This document shows, one piece after another, positions 34,847-42,969 of a DNA stretch of 64,000 nucleotides; within the stretch, counting starts at the first letter, position 1; each line of letters opens with the position of its first letter. The position numbers and the translations under genes are program-made. Source of the stretch: CAYMZZ01 sp047600605 (GTDB taxonomy: Bacteria > Bacteroidota > Bacteroidia > Chitinophagales > Chitinophagaceae); the NCBI GenBank assembly GCA_047600605.1, contig JASGKK010000002.1, positions 434,001-498,000 on the forward strand, read 5' to 3'. The notes beneath the pieces were generated by a model. It made no database searches. It was not told the origin of the DNA and saw nothing but the letters and a program-made list of their open reading frames with translations.

Positions 34847-34879
34847 TAAGTCATTTTATATATAGCCGGATAAGGCCTG

Positions 34880-34906
34880 TGAAATGTATTTCGCGAATAT
34901 ATTTCA
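34880..34906. promoter_or_regulatory. Near-perfect dyad upstream of the OmpA-like lipoprotein gene
   Basis: TGAAATGTATTTCG followed by CGAATATATTTCA (sharing the central CG) forms an inverted repeat with one mismatch and one extra base. It lies between pabB and the lipoprotein gene and lacks a T-run, so an operator or a processed 3' hairpin are both possible. Confidence 0.4.
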
Positions 34907-34988
34907 TTGAAAGGCAATCAATAATGACAGGTCATGTGGTTATGGTATGATGTTTGACTGGGTGGTGCTGAAGCTAAAATATCAACGT

Positions 34989-35660
34989 ATGAGACAAATG
35001 AAATTTACCCTTGTGGGGCTAATTGCTATTTCAATTCTGGCCAGTAGTTGTAAAAACATGAACCGTTCACAGAAAGGCGCCGCGATAGGTGCTGCAGGTG
35101 GTGGTGCAATCGGGGCCGTAATCGGTAAAGCTACAGGCAATACGGCGCTGGGTGCGATCCTCGGTGCTACTGTTGGCGGTGTAACCGGCGCAGTAATCGG
35201 CCGTAAAATGGACAAACAGGCAGAAGAAATCAAAAATGAAGTACCGGGTGCCAAAGTAGAACGTGTTGGCGAGGGTATTGTAGTAGAATTCAACAATAAG
35301 ATTCTTTTCGGCTTTGATAAGTCTGACCTCGGCGATAATGCAAAAGCCAGCCTGAATGAGCTGGTAACAATCCTCAACAAATATCCTGATACCGATATCG
35401 AAGTGCAGGGACATACCGATGATACCGGTACTGATACCTACAATCAGGGACTGTCTGAGCGCAGAGCCAGTGCAGTATCGGCTTATCTGCGTACAAAAGG
35501 CATCAGCTCGGGCCGCATCACTACCAAAGGTTTTGGTGAGTCGGCGCCCAAGTATGCCAATGATTCAGAAGAAAACCGCTCACTGAACCGCCGTGTTGAT
35601 TTTCTGATCACTGCCAATGAGAAGATGAAGGCAGATGCAAAAAAAGAAGCAGGGCAATAA
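34989..35660 (+). CDS. OmpA-family lipoprotein with glycine zipper
   Basis: A 223-residue lipoprotein. The signal peptide ends in ILASSC (Cys near residue 21). Residues about 30-70 are a glycine-zipper segment (GAAIGAAGGGAIGAVIGKA) that can insert in or pack against the membrane. Residues 105-210 form an OmpA-like peptidoglycan-binding domain with GHTDDTGTDTYNQGLSERRA and the conserved Asp and Arg (SLNRRVDF). It should tether the outer membrane to peptidoglycan. The frame is open from an ATG at 34947, but MRQMKFTLVGLIAIS at 34989 begins the signal peptide. It ends directly at word-repeat element R3. Confidence 0.92.
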   Translation: MRQMKFTLVGLIAISILASSCKNMNRSQKGAAIGAAGGGAIGAVIGKATGNTALGAILGATVGGVTGAVIGRKMDKQAEEIKNEVPGAKVERVGEGIVVEFNNKILFGFDKSDLGDNAKASLNELVTILNKYPDTDIEVQGHTDDTGTDTYNQGLSERRASAVSAYLRTKGISSGRITTKGFGESAPKYANDSEENRSLNRRVDFLITANEKMKADAKKEAGQ

Positions 35661-35700
35661 GTGAGAAGTTATAAGTAGCAGGTAATAAGTTATAAGTTAA
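35661..35700 (+). repeat. Word-repeat element R3 after the OmpA-like gene
   Basis: Tandem AAGTTATAAG-type words begin directly after the stop codon. Only the first (G-word) arm is present; no complementary arm is seen before the next gene at 35711. The same words form the first arm of the element at 63.5 kb. Confidence 0.7.
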
Positions 35701-35710
35701 ATCGACTGAT

Positions 35711-36325
35711 ATGAAAACAAGAATTATTATGATTGCAGCGCTGGCACTTATCTGTGGTCAGGCTGCTATGGCACAAACCAAAACCACTTTCGGAATCAGA
35801 GGTGGTGTAAACTTTCAGAATCTGAATGGTAAAAATCAGGATGGTGATCGTGTAGATGGGAAACTGCGTACCGGTTTTCATATCGGAGCCAATGCAGAGA
35901 TACCTGTGGGAATTGATTTTTATCTGCAACCCGGCGTATTGTTCAGTACCAAGGGTGCCAAAGCAAAGGATATTGTGGAAACATCGCTTTCCTATATTGA
36001 AGTGCCTGTAAACTTCGTGTACAAACCCGATCTGGGTACCGGCCGTGTATTGCTCGGCTTTGGTCCATATCTCGGCATAGGAGTGGGCGGTCAGTATAAA
36101 GTAGGCAATGTGGAAGCCGATGTTGAATTTGGCAATGAGACCGGCCAGGTAAAACGTCTGGATGCAGGAGCTAATATGCTGGCGGGTTATGAATGGTCAA
36201 ATAAAGTATCTGTGCAGCTCAATGCCGCACTGGGCCTGGTAAACCTTCACAACCGTGTTGCCAACGACAATAAATCTTCGCTTAAGAATACAGGATTCGG
36301 CCTTTCGGTAGGCTATCGGTTCTGA
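35711..36325 (+). CDS. PorT-like outer-membrane beta-barrel protein
   Basis: A 204-residue exported protein. The signal peptide ends in AAMAQ. The mature part starts TTFGIRGGVNFQNLNG and continues with alternating strands (FHIGANAEIPVGIDFYLQPG, LSYIEVPVNFVYKPD, LGFGPYLGIGVGGQYK), ending in a C-terminal aromatic, LSVGYRF. This is the pattern of the outer-membrane beta-barrel family that includes PorT, a common small porin-like fold of Bacteroidota. The precise role is unknown and PorT itself (T9SS) cannot be claimed. It follows the OmpA-like gene after repeat R3, and a strong bidirectional terminator follows. Confidence 0.82.
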   Translation: MKTRIIMIAALALICGQAAMAQTKTTFGIRGGVNFQNLNGKNQDGDRVDGKLRTGFHIGANAEIPVGIDFYLQPGVLFSTKGAKAKDIVETSLSYIEVPVNFVYKPDLGTGRVLLGFGPYLGIGVGGQYKVGNVEADVEFGNETGQVKRLDAGANMLAGYEWSNKVSVQLNAALGLVNLHNRVANDNKSSLKNTGFGLSVGYRF

Positions 36326-36353
36326 TTACGGAGTATAAGTTCATCACTGATAG

Positions 36354-36392
36354 AAAAAAGGTGCTGCAGTTGATAACTGCAGCACCTTTTTT
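36354..36392. terminator. Strong bidirectional terminator
   Basis: A perfect 12-bp stem, GGTGCTGCAGTT (36360-36371) with AACTGCAGCACC (36375-36386), has a 3-base loop and is flanked by six A's on the left and six T's on the right. It therefore serves both convergent genes. Confidence 0.93.
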
Positions 36393-36415
36393 AATACACT
36401 TTTTTATGAGTTTGA

Positions 36416-36940
36416 TTATTTGCCCGCCTTGCTGAAAGAGTAGTTGATACGGATAGGACTGCCCTGGTAAGTAATTTCCGACTGCAGGGTCAGCGTAGCA
36501 TCGCTTGCAGATACAATGCGGAATTTATATCCATCGGCTACATCTTTGGGTTTTACACCGCTGATCACACGCTTGTATTGAAAGATGGGTTGTTTATTTT
36601 CTTCACGGTATGACCATACAATATTCTTTTGGCCGGGGGCACAGGCAGATCCATTGTTGCTGATGGTATAATAGCCATTTCCATTGTTTGGTAAATGCCA
36701 GGTGCTGCCTTTGAGACAATCTTCAGTGCCTTCATCGAGCAGGGTGAAGCGGAGCTTTTCGCCCGCACTGAGGCCTTCATAATTGATCTGGTTCAATACC
36801 CAGTCGCCTTTGAGATCACTGCGCTCGGGCGCTTTGGTTGTTTCACTTGCTTTTTTGCCGGAGCTGCAACTGGCCAGCAATATGGCAGTTGCACAGGCGA
36901 GGCCTGCCAGACGAATCGTGTTTTTAATCATAAGCTTCAT
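36416..36940 (-). CDS. Lipocalin-like lipoprotein
   Basis: A 174-residue lipoprotein. The signal peptide ends ILLASC with Cys near residue 25, followed by SSGKKASETTKAPE. The mature domain starts DLKGDWVLNQINYEG, typical of the lipocalin-like family of Bacteroidota, with two further cysteines (EDCLKGS and GSACAPG) that may form a disulfide. The fold is a small beta-barrel or sandwich in the periplasm or on the outer membrane. Ligand and role are unknown. It is convergent with the PorT-like gene and shares its terminator. Confidence 0.82.
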   Translation of the reverse strand: MKLMIKNTIRLAGLACATAILLASCSSGKKASETTKAPERSDLKGDWVLNQINYEGLSAGEKLRFTLLDEGTEDCLKGSTWHLPNNGNGYYTISNNGSACAPGQKNIVWSYREENKQPIFQYKRVISGVKPKDVADGYKFRIVSASDATLTLQSEITYQGSPIRINYSFSKAGK

Positions 36941-36961
36941 TTTTCTATATCAGGTATAACG

Positions 36962-37004
36962 AAAAAGCATGCCTGATTTTTTGTGGTCGGGCATGCTTAA
37001 AAAA
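36962..37004 (-). terminator. Terminator after the lytic transglycosylase gene
   Basis: The stem is AAGCATGCCTGA (36965-36976) with TCGGGCATGCTT (36987-36998), with one G-T pair. A T-run follows on the minus strand and an A-run precedes, so it would work for transcripts from either side. Confidence 0.85.
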
Positions 37005-37019
37005 ATAATATCAGCCTGG

Positions 37020-38078
37020 TTATTTTCCATCGGCTCCCGCCGGTAACGGCATACCCGGATTCAGGATATACTGCAGGGAAGTGGCCAGAATTTCGGGCTT
37101 GCGTGACTGAAACAGTTCCATTTTATCGGAAGGCAAACGCAGATCATATTTACCATTTACGGCTACCAGCTTATCAAAATCAGGATTGAGCTGATTGAAA
37201 TCTGTTACCGGCATTTGGAGATAACTGGCCATTACGGCAGCCTGATAACGTCCGCTGATAGGACGCATGATTTGTCCGTCGGGTACGTCCGCGGCAGGAG
37301 TGGGGCCGCTGGTCATCCAGTAGGCAACCTCATCTTTGGTAAGTGTGGTGATACCCCCTTCTCCTTCCATGATATAATGGGTGGCAATGAATTTCTTCAC
37401 ATGATTGCGTGATTCGGCCGGCAGGTATTTCTGCAGGGTCCAGAAATCGCGTGAGCCACTTTTACGGATGGCATTATTAACGGCTCCGGGGCCGCCATTG
37501 TAAGCCGCAATGACCAGCAGCCAGTCTTCATAAAGCGCATACAGGTTGCTGAGATATTTGGAAGCGGCATGAGTACTTTTAGACAGATCCCGGCGGTCGT
37601 CGCGTTTGCGGTTGACCGTAAGTCCCATAGTCCGGGCCGTAGTGGGCATAAATTGCCAGGGCCCTACAGCACCAGCCCAGGAGCGGGCATTGCTTTGCAG
37701 TTTGGATTCTATCACCGCCAGATACTTGAGTTCTGTGGGCAGCTTGTGCTGCAGCAGGATAGCATCGATCATATCAAAATAAGGTCTGGCCCAATCCTTC
37801 ATCTCCTCCAGGCTGCTACTGTTCTTTTCCATGTAGTCCTTTACGAAACCGACAGCCAGGGGATTGAGTTGCTCCACGCGCATGCCATTGCTGAGCTCAG
37901 CAGGTACAAAGAGTTCTTTAAAACCAGCTTTGGGATCGGTCGGTAAGGGGCGGGCTGCGGGAACAGAATCTTTTTTGAGCAGATCAGTGGTGTCAGTAGC
38001 CAGGTAATCTGTTGCAGCCAGGGTTGTGCCCAGAAATGAACAGAAAAATGCACCCGAAACCACGATTTTTTTAATCAT
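37020..38078 (-). CDS. Membrane-bound lytic transglycosylase (MltD-like, SLT domain)
   Basis: A 352-residue exported peptidoglycan lyase. The signal peptide is MIKKIVVSGAFFCSFLGTTL-A. The SLT (family 1 lysozyme-like) domain spans about residues 95-230. The catalytic Glu lies in YLAVIESKLQSNARS, followed by GAVGPWQFMPTTARTMGL and VIAAYNGGPGAVNNAIRKSG. E. coli MltD has C-terminal LysM repeats; none is clear here, although a short MltD-like segment (MASYLQMPVTDFNQLNPD) is left. The enzyme cleaves glycan strands with 1,6-anhydro ring formation in the periplasm. I took the ATG at 38078, as the signal peptide starts there. It is 63 bases downstream of gatA. Confidence 0.9.
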   Translation of the reverse strand: MIKKIVVSGAFFCSFLGTTLAATDYLATDTTDLLKKDSVPAARPLPTDPKAGFKELFVPAELSNGMRVEQLNPLAVGFVKDYMEKNSSSLEEMKDWARPYFDMIDAILLQHKLPTELKYLAVIESKLQSNARSWAGAVGPWQFMPTTARTMGLTVNRKRDDRRDLSKSTHAASKYLSNLYALYEDWLLVIAAYNGGPGAVNNAIRKSGSRDFWTLQKYLPAESRNHVKKFIATHYIMEGEGGITTLTKDEVAYWMTSGPTPAADVPDGQIMRPISGRYQAAVMASYLQMPVTDFNQLNPDFDKLVAVNGKYDLRLPSDKMELFQSRKPEILATSLQYILNPGMPLPAGADGK

Positions 38079-38141
38079 CACAGCAAAATTTAGAGACGTA
38101 GTCCTGCAGGGCAGGAACAAGATCCGGTTGTTGAGCAGCGA

Positions 38142-39587
38142 TCAGTGTTTTAGCTGGCGGTCTATCAAGAGATCTGAAATGCGCAGCAAAGATAACTCCT
38201 CAAACCGGTTTGACATCACCTGCAAGCCAAAAGGCATGCCATTACTGTGACGGAACAAGGGAAGGGAAATGGCCGGGATTCCCACCAGGTTGGCCATAAC
38301 TGTATATATATCAGCTAGATACATAGCAATTGGGTCGGTTGTTTTTTCACCGATCCGGAACGCCGTGGAAGGGGTTGTGGGAAGGAAAATATGATCAAAC
38401 TCCTTGAAAATCAGTTGAGTTTGTTCAAATAACAATTTTCTAACTTTTTGCGCCCGTGTATAATAGGCATCGTAGTAGCCGGCACTCAGTACGAAAGTAC
38501 CCAGCATAATACGGCGTTTTACTTCAGTACCAAAGGCTTCTGAACGGCTGGTTTCATACAGCTCATTGATATCCAAACCTTGTTTGTCCGTGCGGTGGCC
38601 ATAGCGTACACCATCATACCGCGACAGGTTGGAAGAAGCTTCGGCTGTGGTCAGCACATAATAAGCCGGTACAATATGATCGAGCAGCGAAAAAGAAACC
38701 GGGCTTACCTGGTGGCCTTCGTCCTGCAGATTTTTGAGCAGGTTATGGATGGCCTGGCTTATTTCAGGATCCAGGCTGGGGTGATCCAGTGCTTCGGGGA
38801 AATAGGCAATTCGTAGAGGGACTTCCTGTTTTTCTTTTAGCTCTTTGCTGTAGTCGGGAACAGGCCGTGTAGAAACGGTACTGTCAAAATCGTCTGCTCC
38901 GGCCATGACCTGGAGGGTAAGGGCTACATCGGCCACTGTACTGCCGAAGATGCCGATCTGGTCAAAAGAAGAAGCGTAGGCGATAAGACCGTAGCGGGAA
39001 ATGCGGCCATAGGTGGGTTTAAGCCCAATGATGCCACAGAGATCGGCAGGTTGCCGTACAGAGCCGCCGGTATCACTTCCCAGGCTGACCATGCAAAGAC
39101 CTGCCTGCACTGCTACAGCCGATCCACCGGATGAGCCTCCGGGAATACGTGTTTCATCCAGTGCATTAAGCACTTTGCCATAAGCCGAATTCTCGTTGGT
39201 CGAACCCATGGCAAACTCATCGCAGTTGAGCGAGCCGATGATGATGACGCCAGCCTCGAGCAGACGCTCCACGGCAGTGGCTGAATATATGGAATGAAAA
39301 CCTTCCAGGATGCGCGAAGCAGCCGTGAGTTTATGACCGTTGTAGGCAATGACATCCTTGATGCCGATGACCACACCATGCAGCACTTCCATTGGCCGGC
39401 CGCTCTGGCGTTGCTGATCCAGAGCGACGGCCCTTGTACGTGCCTCATCGGCATATATATCCACAAAGGCATTGAGGTGCTTTTGTGCATTTATCTGTTG
39501 GAGATAGTGGTCAACTGCCTGCAAACAGGTAGCCGTTCCATCCTGTAAGGAAGAATGGTATTGATCAATGGAAGAGAAAGAAAACAA
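38142..39587 (-). CDS. gatA: Glutamyl-tRNA(Gln) amidotransferase subunit A
   Basis: GatA is the glutaminase subunit of GatCAB, which converts Glu-tRNA(Gln) (and often Asp-tRNA(Asn)) to the correctly amidated form. The 481-residue protein has the amidase signature with the Ser-cisSer-Lys triad: Lys in VVIGIKDVIAYNG near residue 75, and the two Ser in PGGSSGGSAVAVQAG and SLGSDTGGSVRQPADLCG near 150-175. GatB and GatC are not in the window, so the subunits are encoded separately. It lies between tatA and the lytic transglycosylase gene, all on the minus strand. Confidence 0.96.
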   Translation of the reverse strand: MFSFSSIDQYHSSLQDGTATCLQAVDHYLQQINAQKHLNAFVDIYADEARTRAVALDQQRQSGRPMEVLHGVVIGIKDVIAYNGHKLTAASRILEGFHSIYSATAVERLLEAGVIIIGSLNCDEFAMGSTNENSAYGKVLNALDETRIPGGSSGGSAVAVQAGLCMVSLGSDTGGSVRQPADLCGIIGLKPTYGRISRYGLIAYASSFDQIGIFGSTVADVALTLQVMAGADDFDSTVSTRPVPDYSKELKEKQEVPLRIAYFPEALDHPSLDPEISQAIHNLLKNLQDEGHQVSPVSFSLLDHIVPAYYVLTTAEASSNLSRYDGVRYGHRTDKQGLDINELYETSRSEAFGTEVKRRIMLGTFVLSAGYYDAYYTRAQKVRKLLFEQTQLIFKEFDHIFLPTTPSTAFRIGEKTTDPIAMYLADIYTVMANLVGIPAISLPLFRHSNGMPFGLQVMSNRFEELSLLRISDLLIDRQLKH

Positions 39588-39653
39588 AAGCAGGTATGCT
39601 TTAATCGATGAAAAAAACGCAGGCAGATTTACCCGGATTCAGAGCCAGTATTC

Positions 39654-39854
39654 TTAAGCGTTCTTAATGTCTGATGCGTTCTCTTCAATTTCTTTCTTCA
39701 CGTTGTTCTTGGCGTCATTGAACTCACGCACACCTTTACCCAGACCGCGCATCAGCTCAGGAATTTTGCGGCCACCAAACAGCAACAGCACAATTACCAG
39801 GATGATGATGATCTCATTGGTGCCCAGCACGCCTAATAAATTTGTTTGTAACAT
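39654..39854 (-). CDS. tatA: Twin-arginine translocase subunit TatA/TatE
   Basis: A 66-residue Tat component. An N-terminal membrane helix (LLGVLGTNEIIIILVIVLLL) is followed by FGGRKIPELMRGLGKGVREF, the classic FG hinge and amphipathic helix, and a short charged tail. TatA forms the pore that lets folded proteins across the inner membrane. The length fits TatA/TatE; TatB would be longer. The DUF1501 protein at 58936 has a twin-arginine signal that would use this system. It has its own promoter (39875-39903). Confidence 0.95.
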   Translation of the reverse strand: MLQTNLLGVLGTNEIIIILVIVLLLFGGRKIPELMRGLGKGVREFNDAKNNVKKEIEENASDIKNA

Positions 39855-39874
39855 GGTAATAGAAAATTAGACTA

Positions 39875-39903
39875 CAAAGATAATAAGAACTCCTTCATAA
39901 CAA
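39875..39903 (-). promoter_or_regulatory. tatA promoter (-33 TTG, -7 TATCTTTG)
   Basis: On the minus strand TTG (39903-39901) is followed by an 18-base spacer and TATCTTTG (39882-39875), a full Bacteroidota promoter. The ATG follows 20 bases later, leaving a leader of about 14 bases. Confidence 0.7.
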
Positions 39904-39932
39904 GGGTATAAAAATAACAGTAAAACAGATAA

Positions 39933-39960
39933 TAAAAAACCCCGCTGATGCGGGGCTTTT
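39933..39960 (-). terminator. Terminator after rplS
   Basis: The stem CCCCGC (39940-39945) with GCGGGG (39950-39955) has a TGAT loop. On the minus strand a T-run follows, 22 bases after the rplS stop. Confidence 0.9.
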
Positions 39961-39982
39961 ATATATAAGATAAATTATCAGC

Positions 39983-40354
39983 TTATTTTGCAGCTTCTGT
40001 AATTGTAGCAATACGTTTTTCACGGATACGTGCACTTTTACCGCTGCGTTTGCGCTGGTAAAACAGTTTGGCACGACGTACCTGACCGGTTTTGTTCAGC
40101 ACGATAGAGTCAATGTTGGGAGAAGCGTAAGGAAATACGCGCTCTACGCCCACACCGTCAGAAATCTTACGAACGGTAAAGCTGGCAGTAAAGCCGGAAC
40201 CCTGAGTCTTGATCACATCGCCTTTGAACGACTGGATACGCTCCTTGTTTCCTTCAATAATCTTGTAATTCACAGTGATATTATCACCGGGTTTGAAAGC
40301 AGGGAACTCTTTCTTTTTGGTCAGCTGCTCATGTACATATGCGATCGCGTTCAT
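39983..40354 (-). CDS. rplS: 50S ribosomal protein L19
   Basis: A 123-residue ribosomal protein L19, located at the 30S-50S interface near bridge B8. The recognisable parts are FKPGDNITVNYKIIEGNKER, the core FKGDVIKTQGSGFTASFTVR, and the basic C-terminus AKLFYQRKRSGKSARIREKR. I chose the ATG at 40354 (MNAIAYVHEQL). An in-frame ATG at 40378 would add eight residues, but it falls inside the promoter's -7 element. The gene is monocistronic, with a clear promoter and terminator. Confidence 0.96.
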   Translation of the reverse strand: MNAIAYVHEQLTKKKEFPAFKPGDNITVNYKIIEGNKERIQSFKGDVIKTQGSGFTASFTVRKISDGVGVERVFPYASPNIDSIVLNKTGQVRRAKLFYQRKRSGKSARIREKRIATITEAAK

Positions 40355-40375
40355 GACTCGTATTTTTAGGGAGGG

Positions 40376-40407
40376 CAAAGGTAATGCCCTAAATGAGAAT
40401 ATCCAAA
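40376..40407 (-). promoter_or_regulatory. rplS promoter (-33 TTTG, -7 TACCTTTG)
   Basis: On the minus strand TTTG (40407-40404), a 20-base spacer and TACCTTTG (40383-40376) match the Bacteroidota consensus fully. Element R4 lies just upstream of it, so transcripts of rny and rplS are separated here. Confidence 0.68.
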
Positions 40408-40410
40408 ACT

Positions 40411-40530
40411 ATTTAAAAGTATAAAGGTTTAAAGGTATAAAAGTATAAAGGACTTAATGAGTTATTATATAAAAATCAATTTGTTACTCCTGTTTGTGAT
40501 ACTTTTTAAACCTTTATACTTTTAAACTTT
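40411..40530 (-). repeat. Word-repeat element R4 between rny and rplS
   Basis: This inverted repeat of TTTAAAAGTATAAAGG words has 22 perfectly complementary bases: 40412-40433 with 40505-40526. Extra GTATAAAAG words extend the inner side of the left arm. It abuts the rny stop codon (40531-40533) with no gap, and the loop region is AT-rich. Confidence 0.85.
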
Positions 40531-42096
40531 TTACCTTGCCACATTCACCGTCCTCTTCTCCCTGATCACGGTTACTTTGATCTGTCCGGGGAAGGTCATT
40601 TCGGTTTGAATTTTCTGGGCTATTTCAAACGACAGTTTTTCTGAATCGCCGTCGGTTACTTTATCGGCTTCCACAATCACACGCAGTTCGCGGCCAGCCT
40701 GAATGGCATAAGCTTTTTCTACACCGGTATAACCCATAGCCAGGTTTTCCAGGTCTTTGATGCGCTGCAGGTATTGTTGCATGATTTCACGGCGGGCGCC
40801 GGGACGGGCACCGCTGATGGCATCGCAGGCCTGTACGATGGGAGAGATCACATACTGCATTTCTGCCTCATCGTGGTGGGCGGCAATGGCATTGACCACG
40901 GCAGGATTTTCACCATATTTCTCCGCCAGCTTGGCTCCCAGCAGGGCGTGGCTCAGTTCACTCTCTTCATCGGGCACTTTGCCAATATCGTGCAGCAGAC
41001 CGGCGCGTTTGGCCAGTTTGGGATTAAGACCCAGTTCGGCAGCCATAGTCGCACAAAGATTGGCTGTTTCGCGGCTGTGCATCAGCAGATTTTGTCCGTA
41101 AGAGCTGCGGAAGCGCATACGGCCTACCATCCGTACCAGCTCTTTGTGCAGGCCATGTATACCGAGCTCAATAACGGTACGTTCGCCAATTTCCATTACC
41201 TGCTCTTCGATCTGTTTGCGGGTCTTTTCCACAACCTCCTCAATACGGGCCGGGTGAATACGGCCATCTGCCACCAGGCGCTGGAGGCTGAGGCGGGCTA
41301 TCTCACGGCGTAACGGGTCAAAACTCGACAACAGGATCGCTTCAGGGGTGTCATCTACAATCAGGTCTACGCCCGTAGCGGCTTCGATGGCACGGATATT
41401 ACGGCCTTCGCGACCAATGATCTGTCCCTTGATCTCATCACTTTCGAGATTGAAAACCGTGATCGAGTTTTCGATCGCCTGCTCGGCAGCAGTACGCTGA
41501 ATGGTCTGAATAATGATCTTGCGGGCTTCTTTATTGGCCTTTTGCTTGGCGTCATCAATAATTTCCTGCTGCAGGGCCAGGGCCTGGGTCTGCGCTTCAT
41601 TTTTCAGGCTCTCTACCAGTTGCGATTTGGCTTCATCGGCAGAAAGGCCGGCAATCTTTTCAAGACGGCGGATATGCTCTTCCTGGTGTTTTTCCAGTTC
41701 GGTACGTTTGATATTGACGAGGTCAATTTGCCGGTTAAGGTTGTCCTTAATCGCATCGTTTTCCTTGATCTGTTTTTCCAGATTGGTCTCTTTCTGATTG
41801 ATACTCTGCTCCTTCTGACGAATACGGTTTTCCGCATCGTTGATCTTGCGGTTGCGTTCGTTCACTTCCTTCTCATGTACCGATTTGAGCTGTACAAATT
41901 TTTCTTTTGCTTCCAGTTCTTTTTCCTTGCGTACGGTTTCTGCTCTGAGTTCGGCTTCCTTGATAATGTTTTGGGATTGGAGTTCTGCTTCTTCTACTTT
42001 TCGCTGGGTGTTTTTGGAGAAAATAAATTTACCCGCAATAAGGCCCAGGATCAGGGCCGCTGCTCCGATTACCAACAATAATATATTCGAGTCCAT
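40531..42096 (-). CDS. rny: Ribonuclease Y
   Basis: A 521-residue membrane-anchored endoribonuclease that starts decay of many mRNAs. Residues 1-25 are the membrane anchor (ILLLVIGAAALILGLIAG). Residues 30-200 form a long charged coiled coil that oligomerises. A KH RNA-binding domain follows (IKGQIIGREGRNIRAIEAAT near 220), then an HD phosphohydrolase domain with LLHDIGKVPDEESELSHA near 370, the catalytic metal site. Length and order are as in other RNase Y proteins. The neighbours zapA and pheT form a cluster often seen in Bacteroidota. Confidence 0.96.
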   Translation of the reverse strand: MDSNILLLVIGAAALILGLIAGKFIFSKNTQRKVEEAELQSQNIIKEAELRAETVRKEKELEAKEKFVQLKSVHEKEVNERNRKINDAENRIRQKEQSINQKETNLEKQIKENDAIKDNLNRQIDLVNIKRTELEKHQEEHIRRLEKIAGLSADEAKSQLVESLKNEAQTQALALQQEIIDDAKQKANKEARKIIIQTIQRTAAEQAIENSITVFNLESDEIKGQIIGREGRNIRAIEAATGVDLIVDDTPEAILLSSFDPLRREIARLSLQRLVADGRIHPARIEEVVEKTRKQIEEQVMEIGERTVIELGIHGLHKELVRMVGRMRFRSSYGQNLLMHSRETANLCATMAAELGLNPKLAKRAGLLHDIGKVPDEESELSHALLGAKLAEKYGENPAVVNAIAAHHDEAEMQYVISPIVQACDAISGARPGARREIMQQYLQRIKDLENLAMGYTGVEKAYAIQAGRELRVIVEADKVTDGDSEKLSFEIAQKIQTEMTFPGQIKVTVIREKRTVNVAR

Positions 42097-42273
42097 GAAT
42101 TTGTTGTTTAATGTGTTCCAAAATGATATGGTTCTTGTATATCAGCATTTGATCAGCTGATTCCCCGTTTTTTAGGGAGAATAGGCGAAGATACAAAACG
42201 GGCGTGAAACTCGTGAAACAACCCGTGGGCTGTAGATAGACAGGGTTTCGGACCAGAATGGACAGGCGGAAGG

Positions 42274-42570
42274 CTATTTTTCAGTCGTATTCAATTGACT
42301 GTCAATTATTTTTTCAATTGCCGTCAGTTTTGCAGCCCAATCCTGCTGCTGCGAAGCATCCTCTTTGACGGTTTGCTCGGTTGCCAGCCATATCAGTACC
42401 ATGGCGATATAGTCCTGCATGTCTTTGCCGGCAAAACTGGTTTTATACTCCACGATTTTTTCGTTGATGGTTTTTACCGTACGGCGAACCACCTCCTCAT
42501 CGCGGGCATTCATTTTGATCCGGTAGTTGCGGTCGCCGATCACGATTGTTGCTGCAATTAACTCATCCAT
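42274..42570 (-). CDS. zapA: Cell division protein ZapA
   Basis: A 98-residue ZapA, which binds FtsZ and crosslinks its filaments at the division ring. The N-terminal FtsZ-binding part is VIGDRNYRIKMNARDEEVVR, and the rest is helical (TVKTINEKIVEYKTSFAGKD) and forms the tetrameric coiled coil. It sits upstream of rny with a 177-base gap that contains no ORF. A coiled-coil gene (42970) lies further upstream on the same strand, beyond a small gene on the opposite strand. Confidence 0.9.
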   Translation of the reverse strand: MDELIAATIVIGDRNYRIKMNARDEEVVRRTVKTINEKIVEYKTSFAGKDMQDYIAMVLIWLATEQTVKEDASQQQDWAAKLTAIEKIIDSQLNTTEK

Positions 42571-42697
42571 AACTTGCTGATTTGAAAAATGCTTCCTAAT
42601 TTAGGCATCCCTGTTTGAAAAAGCGCTGATCCGGACAGCGCTGGCTGTCATATTCTACCTGTTGAAAGCGCTTTTAACCAAAACTAAACGCCTCATC

Positions 42698-42952
42698 ATG
42701 TTCGCCAAAATTAAGCCATCAATTTTTATTGATGCTCTGCAGTTTGAACTAACATCGCACAAGGGAGACCGGCTCAAAGGTATTTTGCGCGATGAAAAAG
42801 GAAGCGTATGCAGTACGCTTGAAAAAACGATGCTGACAGAGCGGGAAAATTTTACCTGGTCGGGATTAAATGACCTTCCTTATGGCCAGTACACACTCGA
42901 GCTATCGCGTGGCGAAGAGCAAATGGAAATGCGGCTGGTAAAAAGAATCTGA
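42698..42952 (+). CDS. Small beta-rich protein resembling a free-standing T9SS-type sorting domain
   Basis: An 84-residue protein of unknown family. The sequence reads as a run of beta-strands and closes with LNDLPYGQYTLELSRGEEQ and MRLVKRI, which looks like the last strands of a por-type T9SS C-terminal domain (compare the common LPxGxY-x-xxx-G plus K-x-VK ending). There is no signal peptide, so as it stands it should be cytosolic. The frame extends upstream to a TTG at 42662, but the ATG at 42698 is the likely start. It sits on the opposite strand between zapA and its coiled-coil partner. The resemblance is by eye only. Confidence 0.65.
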   Translation: MFAKIKPSIFIDALQFELTSHKGDRLKGILRDEKGSVCSTLEKTMLTERENFTWSGLNDLPYGQYTLELSRGEEQMEMRLVKRI

Positions 42953-42969
42953 AAGCACGGCAACGCACC

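Noticed and set aside
42097..42273. 6S-like or other structured RNA between zapA and rny
   Set aside because: I looked for a long stem with a central bubble and found none; only a CGAAGATA (minus-strand TATCTTCG) -7-like site for rny stands out.
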